Shown: positions 28,319 through 35,439 of the stretch, in pieces
Layout: the number at the start of each line of letters is the position of its first letter
Position numbering within the stretch: the first letter of the stretch is position 1
The notes under the pieces: generated by a model
The model's database searches: none
The model's input: the letters and a program-made list of their open reading frames with translations, nothing else
What the model was told of the DNA's origin: nothing
Position numbers and translations under genes: made by a program
Source of the DNA: Nioella sediminis
Lineage (GTDB): Bacteria > Pseudomonadota > Alphaproteobacteria > Rhodobacterales > Rhodobacteraceae
Length of the DNA: 59,715 bases
Assembly: GCF_001879695.1 (NCBI RefSeq)
Contig: NZ_MNBL01000044.1
Coordinates: 1-59,715 of the forward strand
Direction: 5' to 3'

Positions 28319-28396
28319 GACCGTCTCTCCCGCTTGAACTTGTGATGTCAGACAGCCTGTGCGGCCCGGCCCCTTCAAGCCCAAAAGCGACATCGC

Positions 28397-28506
28397 CTTT
28401 CATCTTGGCAAAAATACCTAGGGGGGGCGCCATTGGATACGCCATTGGTGCAAGCTCAATGGCGACGGGGCAGCGCCCCCCTCGGATCGACGCCGAAGGC
28501 GGCGAA
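28397..28506 (-). repeat. 3'-UTR repeat element, copy B (after corC)
   Basis: On the plus strand: CTTTCATCTTGGCAAAAATA, a GC-rich middle, and CGGATCGACGCCGAAGGCGG at the gene-proximal end. The same two ends occur in copy C after acuI. In corC transcript sense it follows the stop by about 10 bp, and its tail reads TATTTTTGCCAAGATGAAAG. Confidence 0.75.
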
Positions 28507-28516
28507 CCTCCCCAAG

Positions 28517-29827
28517 TTACAGGAGCTTGCGCACCCGAAGCTGTGTCAGACGGTTCTGCTGCCGTTCAGCCACTTCGAAACGGAACCCGTGAAAACTAAA
28601 GACCTGGCCCGTTTCGGGGATCATCTGCGCCTCGTGGATGACCAGCCCCGCCACCGTATTGGCCTCTTCGTCGGGCAGGTTCCAGTCGGTCGCCCGGTTC
28701 AGGTCGCGGATCGTCATGCCGCCTTCGATCAGGTAGCTGCCATCCGGGCCGGGCGTCAGGTTGACCACTTCTTCCACGTCAAACTCGTCGGTGATCTCGC
28801 CGACGATCTCTTCCAGAATATCCTCCAGCGTGATCAGCCCCTGTAGCGCGCCATATTCATCCACGACGAGCGCAAAATGGGTGTGGCGCCGCAGGAACTG
28901 GCGCATCTGGTCATCCAGCGTGGTGGTTTCCGGTACGAAATAGGGCTTCATCGCCACGTCGGTGACGGAAAACGCCGCCAGCCCCGCCTCGGAAGCTTCC
29001 GGCCCGCGCACCAGCCGGTCCATGGCCCGAAGCACGTCTTTTGCGTGGACAAGGCCGATGATGTTTTCGGGGTCGCCGCGATAGACGGGCAGGCGGGTAT
29101 AGGGGGAATGCAGAAGCTGGCTGAGGATGGTTTCCCCATCCGCGTCGGCGTCGATCATCTCGATATTGGAGCGATGCAGCATGATCTCCTCGACCGTGCG
29201 GTCGCCCAGGTCGAGTGCGCCAAGCAGCCGGTCGCGATGTTCCTTTTCCACCACGCCCTCGGAATGGCCAAGCGTGATCGCGCCTGCGATTTCCTCATGG
29301 GCGGACAGCACCTTGCTGTCGGGGTCGGCCTGCACGCCGAACATCCGCAGCATCCCGCGCACCAGCACCTGAACCGTCGCGACCACGGGCGAGAAGACAA
29401 GGATCACAACCTTGATGACCGGGCTGACCGCCGAGGCGGCTTTTTCGGCATTGGTGATGGCATAGGTCTTGGGCAGTACCTCGGCGAAGACCAGCACCAG
29501 CAAGGTCATCACCAGCGTCGCCAGCGCCACGCCGCTTTCCCCGAAGGCGCGGGTGAAAAGCGAGGTGGCCAGCGATGCGGCCAGGATGTTGACCAGGTTG
29601 TTGCCAAGCAGGACCGATCCGATCAGCCGTTCGCTGTCCTCGGTCAGATGCAGCGCGCGTTCCGCCGCCTTTGATCCGCGATCGGCCTGCGAGCGCAGCT
29701 TGCCGCGGGACGCCGCGGTCAGAGCGGTTTCCGAGCCGGAGAAGAAGGCGGATAGCAGAAGAAGAGCAAGGATGGCGCCTGCCGTCAGATAGAAGGATGC
29801 GTCAAGAGTGGGCTCAAGCTCGGGCAT
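28517..29827 (-). CDS. CNNM/CorC/HlyC family transporter-associated protein
   Basis: 436 residues. A DUF21/CNNM membrane domain (about 10-200; FFSGSETALTAASRGKLRSQ) is followed by a CBS pair (about 215-340; RSNIEMIDADADGETILSQL, HFALVVDEYGALQGLITLED) and a C-terminal CorC_HlyC domain (about 350-435). Relatives are implicated in Mg2+/Co2+ efflux; the hemolysin name is historic. It is read as a single gene. Confidence 0.9.
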   Translation of the reverse strand: MPELEPTLDASFYLTAGAILALLLLSAFFSGSETALTAASRGKLRSQADRGSKAAERALHLTEDSERLIGSVLLGNNLVNILAASLATSLFTRAFGESGVALATLVMTLLVLVFAEVLPKTYAITNAEKAASAVSPVIKVVILVFSPVVATVQVLVRGMLRMFGVQADPDSKVLSAHEEIAGAITLGHSEGVVEKEHRDRLLGALDLGDRTVEEIMLHRSNIEMIDADADGETILSQLLHSPYTRLPVYRGDPENIIGLVHAKDVLRAMDRLVRGPEASEAGLAAFSVTDVAMKPYFVPETTTLDDQMRQFLRRHTHFALVVDEYGALQGLITLEDILEEIVGEITDEFDVEEVVNLTPGPDGSYLIEGGMTIRDLNRATDWNLPDEEANTVAGLVIHEAQMIPETGQVFSFHGFRFEVAERQQNRLTQLRVRKLL

Positions 29828-30420
29828 GATGTCTCCGGTTCAGGGTGTCTGTGGCAGGTTATGGGCATGGTGGCCGCCCGTATCAAGGACAAGGCGGGAA
29901 TCGTGGCGGGAATGAGGCGCGGCGTCAGCGGCATACGACCCGGCGGAAAGCTGGGGTTTTTGACGGAAAACCCGAGAAAATGCCGGGTTTTCCGGTGCGC
30001 TAGCGTTCGACCCGCGAATCAGATTGTGGCGAAATACAGCGTAATCAGGGACAAAGAGGCGCGGATTGCGCCATTGTTTCGCCACATTGTGCAACCTTAA
30101 GGAGAGTTGCGTTAACCATGAAAACTATTTGTCCTGCTTTCAGCGTCTTGATGCCGGAAACAAGCCATGGTTTTGCCACGTATTGACGCTTTCGAGCGGA
30201 AGATCCCCGGCGTTTGAAACTTGAATGCGTCTGTTTCCGCTCCGAAAGACAAACCTGACCAAATGGACAGGGCAACTTGCGAAATGCAACCTATAGGTGT
30301 TCAATCTCTCAATCACTGTTTCCAGAGCTGAGACAATGATGGTGCGGCGGCATTGGGACCTCTGGCGCGATCGCTGATATTGAAGGATTTTTTCCTCAGG
30401 CCGTTGCCACAATTACGCCC

Positions 30421-30492
30421 AATTTGGCACTACACGCATAGGTAGAAATTGGCAAAATGAAATTGACGAAATTATGCCACAAATGCCAATTT
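30421..30492. promoter_or_regulatory. Three AATTTGGCA-type sites upstream of the EPS locus
   Basis: AATTTGGCA (30421-30429), AAATTGGCA (30446-30454) and, inverted, TGCCAATTT (30484-30492) fall within 72 bp of AT-rich DNA about 250-320 bp before the first EPS gene. The last two form a perfect 9-bp inverted repeat 29 bp apart. They look like binding sites for a dimeric regulator; which one is unknown. Confidence 0.4.
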
Positions 30493-30595
30493 ACGGCTGT
30501 GCGAAAGCGCTGGTCGGCCATGACTTGACGGTGCTGCATTGCCGGACTGCCACCCGGTTAGCAGCATCAAAAGGTGGGGATGGACTGATCGCGAC

Positions 30596-30733
30596 CCGGG
30601 GGGGCCCGGTTACTCATCTGCGCCTTTCCGCACCCAAAACCTGAATGACTTTCTAAACCGCGCCAGAAGTCGCTGGCGGGGCAGGGAAGCGCTGTTTGTC
30701 GCGACCGGAAACGGTCGCCCCCCTTTAGGAGGG
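30596..30733 (+). promoter_or_regulatory. Structured leader of the first EPS gene
   Basis: Successive stems: CCGGG/CCCGG (30596-30609, GGGG loop), CGCCAG/CTGGCG (30661-30678), GCGACCG/CGGTCGC closing a GAAA tetraloop (30701-30718), and CCC-CC/GG-GGG (30718-30733) which contains the ribosome site AGGAGGG with one mismatch. The last stem could hide the ribosome site. No known riboswitch class was recognised. Confidence 0.4.
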
Positions 30734-30741
30734 TGTAGTCG

Positions 30742-31428
30742 ATGTATGAGCGTTTCGGCCTTTACAGCCAGGATGAGGCACCGCATGCGGTAGCGCCGAT
30801 CCGGTTTATCCAAACCCGGTCAGTCTATCGGCAGCACGCCAAGCGCGTTCTGGACATCGCCATCGTTCTGCTTGCGGCTGTGCCTGCGGCCCTGATCGTT
30901 CTGGTCTCGGCTCTGGTCCTCATCCTGCGTGAGGGCGGCTCGCCGTTCTACCGGCAGGAACGCATCGGCATGAATGGCCGTGTTTTCGGCATGTGGAAAC
31001 TGCGGACCATGGTCAAGGACGCGGATCAGGTGCTGGAAGGCTACCTGTCGGAAAATCCCGAGGCCCGCGCCGAATGGGACCGCCACCAGAAGCTGAAGAA
31101 CGACCCCCGGATCACCCGGTTTGGCCAGTTCCTGCGCCGCACGTCGCTGGATGAACTGCCGCAGCTGTGGAACGTTCTGACCGGTGACATGTCGATCGTT
31201 GGCCCGCGTCCGATGATGTGCAACCAGCGCGCGATGTATCCCGGTACGGAATACTATGTCATGCGCCCCGGCATCACCGGCTACTGGCAAACCTCCAGCC
31301 GCAATGAAAGCAGCTTTCACGAGCGTGCGGGCTATGATCAGGCCTATTACCGCACCCTGTCGCTGCGGACCGATCTGGCGATCATTGGCCGGACATTCGG
31401 GGTGGTGCTGCGCGGGACCGGGCACTGA
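30742..31428 (+). CDS. Sugar transferase (ExoY/WbaP-type phosphoglycosyl transferase)
   Basis: 228 residues. One hydrophobic N-terminal segment (RVLDIAIVLLAAVPAALIVL) precedes the catalytic domain: FYRQERIGMNGRVFGMWKLR, TSLDELPQLWNVLTGDMSIV with the following GPRP, and MRPGITGYWQ. Such monotopic enzymes attach the first sugar phosphate to undecaprenyl phosphate and start exopolysaccharide repeat assembly. AGGAGGG lies 9 bp before the ATG. It is the first gene of the EPS locus; its 3' end overlaps that of the convergent GT4 gene by 47 bp. Confidence 0.93.
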   Translation: MYERFGLYSQDEAPHAVAPIRFIQTRSVYRQHAKRVLDIAIVLLAAVPAALIVLVSALVLILREGGSPFYRQERIGMNGRVFGMWKLRTMVKDADQVLEGYLSENPEARAEWDRHQKLKNDPRITRFGQFLRRTSLDELPQLWNVLTGDMSIVGPRPMMCNQRAMYPGTEYYVMRPGITGYWQTSSRNESSFHERAGYDQAYYRTLSLRTDLAIIGRTFGVVLRGTGH

Positions 31429-32587
31429 CCGCATCCCGCAGCAGACCCGCCACTGTGTGGCCCCAGCTATCCCAGTTCAGCCTCTCCTCGTAGACCTGCC
31501 TTGCGCTGATGCGCAGGGCGGCATGACGCTCGGGGGTGTCCAGATAGCCCTGGATGACCTGCGCGAAATCCTCGGGCCCGGCTCCGGGCGGCAGGGCATC
31601 GCCGTTAATGCCATTCCAGACGGGAATGCCCCCGACATCGAGGCAGAGTGACGGCAGGCCGTAGGCCGAGGCCTCGCAGAAGGCGAAGCCATAGGATTCC
31701 ATCGACGGCATCAACAGGAAATGGGCGCGGCGAAAGCAATCATGAAAGATCCGAAGATCTTCCGGTTTGGACTTGTCCAGGTACGGGTGGACGGTCAGCC
31801 CGTCCCGGCCGATTTCGGGCGGCGGCGTGCAGCCGATCACGGTCAGCCGGGCATCGACGCCCCGGTCTCGCAAGGCTGCGACAGTTGCCGCCGTTGTCCA
31901 GCCTCCCTTCGCGGTCCAGTCGCGCCCGACAAGAAGGATATCGACCGGCCCGCCCTGCGTCAGGGCGGCGGTGCTGGCCGTGCCGGGATCGGGCACATTT
32001 GCCCCCCAGGACACGGTCAGCGAACGGTCGGGGGGCAGGCCATAGCGCGCATTCACGGCACCTGTCAGCCAGTCCGATGGCCAAAGCGCAAGGTCGAGAC
32101 CGCGAAACGTGCGCCGCTCGGCAGCTTCGATCAGAGGATCCATCACGCGCGCCGGGGAAAACCACGACCCGAAGCTCTGCCCCACAACGGATTGCTTGTA
32201 CGTGGTTGGCGTCGCGTCAGAGCTGTAGGCCGTGACCATCGGGTAGGGCAGACGCAGACGGTGCAGCGAGTGGAAGGAATAGGCCCCGAACAGCACGTCG
32301 AAGCGATCTGTCGCCAGAACCTTGCGCACCCGCCGGGAAATGAGTCGGGACAGCATCAGGTGCAGCCGCCAGCGGGCGCGGATGCTGAAGGCCTCGGGCG
32401 CGGCCAGAACGGCGCGGCGCAGGGGCTCCGCCAACCCCCAGTCCTGCGGCAATATGGTGACCTCGCCGGCATGGGTTTCGAGGGCCGCAAGCATACGCGC
32501 ATTGCCGCCCGAATAGAGCGTCGGATCGCGGGGATCGAAATCGCACAGGTAGGCGATCTTCAGCCGTCTGTCGCTGCCCAGGCTCAT
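31382..32587 (-). CDS. Glycosyltransferase family 4
   Basis: 401 residues from ATG 32587. The frame is open to 32668, but the extension carries no recognisable sequence. It has the GT-B layout: N-terminal half with GGNARMLAAL, C-terminal half with VDILLVGRDWTAKGGW and the donor-site motif MPSMESYGFAFCEASAYGLP. It should add one sugar of the EPS repeat unit in the cytoplasm. Its last 47 bp overlap the sugar transferase gene tail to tail, so the two mRNAs would be complementary at their ends. Confidence 0.87.
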   Translation of the reverse strand: MSLGSDRRLKIAYLCDFDPRDPTLYSGGNARMLAALETHAGEVTILPQDWGLAEPLRRAVLAAPEAFSIRARWRLHLMLSRLISRRVRKVLATDRFDVLFGAYSFHSLHRLRLPYPMVTAYSSDATPTTYKQSVVGQSFGSWFSPARVMDPLIEAAERRTFRGLDLALWPSDWLTGAVNARYGLPPDRSLTVSWGANVPDPGTASTAALTQGGPVDILLVGRDWTAKGGWTTAATVAALRDRGVDARLTVIGCTPPPEIGRDGLTVHPYLDKSKPEDLRIFHDCFRRAHFLLMPSMESYGFAFCEASAYGLPSLCLDVGGIPVWNGINGDALPPGAGPEDFAQVIQGYLDTPERHAALRISARQVYEERLNWDSWGHTVAGLLRDAVSARSRAAPPRMSGQ

Positions 32588-32728
32588 TCCAATGCCCTTT
32601 GCCCTCAATCTGCCAGCGGGGCATATTTCTGCCCCAAGTTCCGGGTATACCCCGTGTTGAACCCCCATCTAGAGGGGAATCCGGGCATTAACATGACGAT
32701 GAGCTACAAAGGTTAACAGAATACAGGC
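32588..32728. promoter_or_regulatory. Divergent promoter region inside the EPS locus
   Basis: 141 bp between a minus-strand GT4 and a plus-strand Wzy-like gene. It contains the inverted repeat GGGGCA/TGCCCC (32618-32635) and CCCC/GGGG around ATCTAGA (about 32664-32678). Promoters for both directions are inferred. Confidence 0.4.
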
Positions 32729-34111
32729 ATGCCGAACGCGCTCGCATCTCTTGCGCTGGTGATCTACCCAGTGGTCGTGGTCTGGCTGTTCGTCAGGCTG
32801 CCCAGAGGGCGTGCGCTGCTGGCGTCATTGATCCTTGGCTACCTGTTCCTGCCCCCCGAACCGGCAGGGTTCGACTTTCCGCTGATGCCGCCCTTGACCA
32901 AGCAGACCATTCCGGGACTGGCGGCGCTGTTTACCTGTCTGGTCATGTTCCGGGGCGAGCTGCGCTTCCTGCCGGAAAACAACACCGCCCGTGCTCTGGT
33001 GCTGCTGTTCATCTTCAGCCCCTTCGGCACCGTTCTGACCAATATGGACCCGGTCTATTTCGACAGTTTCACCCTGCCGCCCCTGCGCATCCGGGAGGCC
33101 GTGGCCCAATGCATCAACCAGGCGCTGCTGATCTCGCCCCTGCTTTTGGCGCGCGATTTCCTGCGCAGCGATGAAGACATTCGCGATCTGCTCTGGGCGA
33201 TGCTGCTGGCGGGGCTGGTCTATTCGCTGCCGATGCTGCTGGAGGTAAGACTCAGCCCGCAGCTCAATATCTGGATCTACGGCTATTTCCAGCATTCCTT
33301 CGAACAGATGATCCGGGGCGATGGCTTCCGTCCCATCGTGTTCCTCTACCATGGGCTTTGGGCGGCTTTCCTTGCGCTGACGGCGCTCTTGTCGGCCATC
33401 ACCATCGCGCGCAGCGACCGCAGCCGCCGGGCGCTGCTATGGTGGGCGGCGGCGGCCTATATGGGACTCGTGCTGATCCTGTGCAAATCCATGGCCTCGA
33501 TCCTCTATGCCGCGGCCTTCGCCCCGGTTTTGCTGTTCCTTGGCAGCCGGATGCAGTTTCGCGTGGCCATGTTGCTGGCCTGTCTGGTGTTGGCATATCC
33601 CGCCCTCAAGAGCTTTCATCTCATCCCCGAGGCCGACATTCTGGAACTGGCAGAAAGCGTCGACGAAGACCGCGCCAATTCCCTGCGCTTCCGGCTGGAC
33701 AATGAAAACATCCTGATCGACAGGGCCATGGAGAGACCCGTCTTCGGCTGGGGCACATGGGGGCGCAACCAGATCTATGATGGCGCGACCGGAGAGATCC
33801 TGACCACCACCGATGGCCGCTGGATCATTACCATCGGGGTCTATGGATGGGCCGGGTTCCTTGCGGAATTCGGGTTGCTGACCCTGCCGATCTTCCTTGT
33901 CTGGTGGCGCGTGGCCGCGTTTGGCCGCGAGGTGCCGCCATGGGTGGGCGGCGCTGTGCTGATCCTGGCGATCAACGTGATCGACATGATCCCCAATGCG
34001 ACGCTGACCCCGATGAGCTTTCTCTTTGCCGGGGCCTTGCTGGGGTATTCCGAACAGGTGCAGACCGCCCGGCGGCGCAAGGTTCTCACGCCCTTGCGAA
34101 CGGTATTGTAG
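32729..34111 (+). CDS. Wzy/O-antigen-ligase-like membrane protein
   Basis: 460 residues with roughly ten membrane segments and a larger periplasmic loop at about residues 300-370 that contains RPVFGWGTWGRNQIYDGATG, the kind of motif seen in the O-antigen ligase/polymerase (Wzy_C) superfamily. It is the best candidate for the EPS polymerase that joins lipid-linked repeat units in the periplasm. Sequence in this family is poorly conserved, so ligase against polymerase is not settled. The GT4 gene follows after 8 bp. Confidence 0.8.
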   Translation: MPNALASLALVIYPVVVVWLFVRLPRGRALLASLILGYLFLPPEPAGFDFPLMPPLTKQTIPGLAALFTCLVMFRGELRFLPENNTARALVLLFIFSPFGTVLTNMDPVYFDSFTLPPLRIREAVAQCINQALLISPLLLARDFLRSDEDIRDLLWAMLLAGLVYSLPMLLEVRLSPQLNIWIYGYFQHSFEQMIRGDGFRPIVFLYHGLWAAFLALTALLSAITIARSDRSRRALLWWAAAAYMGLVLILCKSMASILYAAAFAPVLLFLGSRMQFRVAMLLACLVLAYPALKSFHLIPEADILELAESVDEDRANSLRFRLDNENILIDRAMERPVFGWGTWGRNQIYDGATGEILTTTDGRWIITIGVYGWAGFLAEFGLLTLPIFLVWWRVAAFGREVPPWVGGAVLILAINVIDMIPNATLTPMSFLFAGALLGYSEQVQTARRRKVLTPLRTVL

Positions 34112-34119
34112 GTGCGCCC

Positions 34120-35439
34120 ATGACCCAGCATCCCCCCCGCATCCTGATCATTGCCGAGGCCGCGAACCCCGAATGGGTCAGCGTGCCGCTGATCGGCTGG
34201 TCGCTATCGCGTGCCTTGGCGGATGTGGCCGATGTGCATCTGGTCACGCAGGTCAGAAACCGCGAGGCGATCCTGCGGGCCGGTCTGGTGGAGGGCCGGG
34301 ACTTCACCGCCATCGATTCCGAGGCCTTCGCGCGCCCGCTCTGGGCCATCGGTGAGAAGCTGAGGGGCGGCGGCGGCAAGGGCTGGACCACGCTGCAACT
34401 GATCAACGCACTGTCCTATCCGCATTTCGAACGGCTGGTCTGGCGTCAGTTTGGGGCGGATATACGGGCAGGGCGCTATGATATCGTCCACCGGATCACG
34501 CCGCTCTCGCCGACCATCTCCAGCCCGCTGGCCGCAAAATGCGCCCGTGTGGGCGTGCCTTTCGTGCTGGGCCCCCTGAATGGCGGTGTGCCATGGCCGA
34601 AGGAATTCGATGCCGAGCGGCGGCAGGAAAAGGAATGGCTGAGCTACGTTCGCGGGGCCTACAAGGCGCTGCCGGGGCGCAGGCGGGCGCTGAAACATGC
34701 GGCGGCGATCATCGCAGGCTCGCGCCATACCGAAGGCGAGATCCCTTCCGCGATGCGGGAAAAGACCTTCTACATCCCCGAAAACGCCATCGACCCCGCG
34801 CGCTTTGCCAAGCGGGCCGACCCCGGTAAAGACGGGCCGCTTCGCGCCTGCTTCGTCGGGCGGATGGTGCCCTACAAGGGCCCCGATATGCTGTTGGAGG
34901 CTGCAAGCCCGCTGTTGCGTGATGGACGGATGCGGCTCGACATGGTCGGTGATGGCCCGATGCTGCTGGGGCTGAAGGCTCAGGCAGAGGCGCTTGGCGT
35001 GTCGGACGCGGTGACCTTCCGTGGCTGGATGGAACACGGCGCGGTTCAGGACGTTCTGGCAGGCTCCGATCTCATGGCCTTCCCGTCAATCCGCGAGTTC
35101 GGCGGAGGTGTCGTGCTGGAAGCGATGGCCCTTGGCGTGCCGTCCCTGATCGTGGACTATGCGGGACCGGCGGAACTGCTGACGGAGGGCACTGGCTGGA
35201 AGGTGCCCTTGGGGGATCGGCCTGCAATCATCGCGGGCTTCCGGGCGGAACTGGAGCGGCTGGAACAGGATCGCCCCGTTTTGGCCAAGGCTGGTCGCGC
35301 AGGGTTGGGCCGGGTCGCCGCACGGTTTACATGGGACAGGAAAGCCGACCAGATTTCAGAGGTTTACAAATGGATATTGGGGGAACGGAATGACCGGCCG
35401 GAACCGATGGCAGACAGGCAGAACCATGCGGCTGAGTAG
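34120..35439 (+). CDS. Glycosyltransferase family 4
   Basis: 439 residues from ATG 34120; the frame is open upstream inside the polymerase gene only. It has a GT-B fold: PRILIIAEAANPEWVSVPLI at the N-terminus, LRACFVGRMVPYKGPDMLLE at the start of the second domain and the donor site FPSIREFGGGVVLEAMALGV. It acts on the cytoplasmic face in EPS repeat assembly. It begins 8 bp after the polymerase stop and its end overlaps the start of the SGNH-GH gene, so the three form one transcription unit. Confidence 0.9.
   Translation: MTQHPPRILIIAEAANPEWVSVPLIGWSLSRALADVADVHLVTQVRNREAILRAGLVEGRDFTAIDSEAFARPLWAIGEKLRGGGGKGWTTLQLINALSYPHFERLVWRQFGADIRAGRYDIVHRITPLSPTISSPLAAKCARVGVPFVLGPLNGGVPWPKEFDAERRQEKEWLSYVRGAYKALPGRRRALKHAAAIIAGSRHTEGEIPSAMREKTFYIPENAIDPARFAKRADPGKDGPLRACFVGRMVPYKGPDMLLEAASPLLRDGRMRLDMVGDGPMLLGLKAQAEALGVSDAVTFRGWMEHGAVQDVLAGSDLMAFPSIREFGGGVVLEAMALGVPSLIVDYAGPAELLTEGTGWKVPLGDRPAIIAGFRAELERLEQDRPVLAKAGRAGLGRVAARFTWDRKADQISEVYKWILGERNDRPEPMADRQNHAAE

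Larger units (their letters stand above)
29828..30741. promoter_or_regulatory. Long upstream region of the EPS locus
   Basis: 914 bp without a convincing gene, between corC (divergent) and the phosphoglycosyl transferase gene. The stretch from about 30000 to 30530 is clearly more AT-rich than the neighbouring genes. A 22-codon frame at 30118 has GGAGAG too far upstream and is not called. It holds repeated TTGGCA-type sites (30421-30492) and a chain of hairpins leading to the start codon (30596-30733). Confidence 0.5.

Noticed and set aside
25874-28345. 823-codon plus-strand open frame
   Set aside because: It lies antisense to the FAD/GcvT oxidoreductase, whose domains are clear. High GC leaves the opposite frame open.
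30118-30186. 22-codon frame in the EPS upstream region
   Set aside because: The GGAGAG site is too far from the ATG and nothing suggests conservation.
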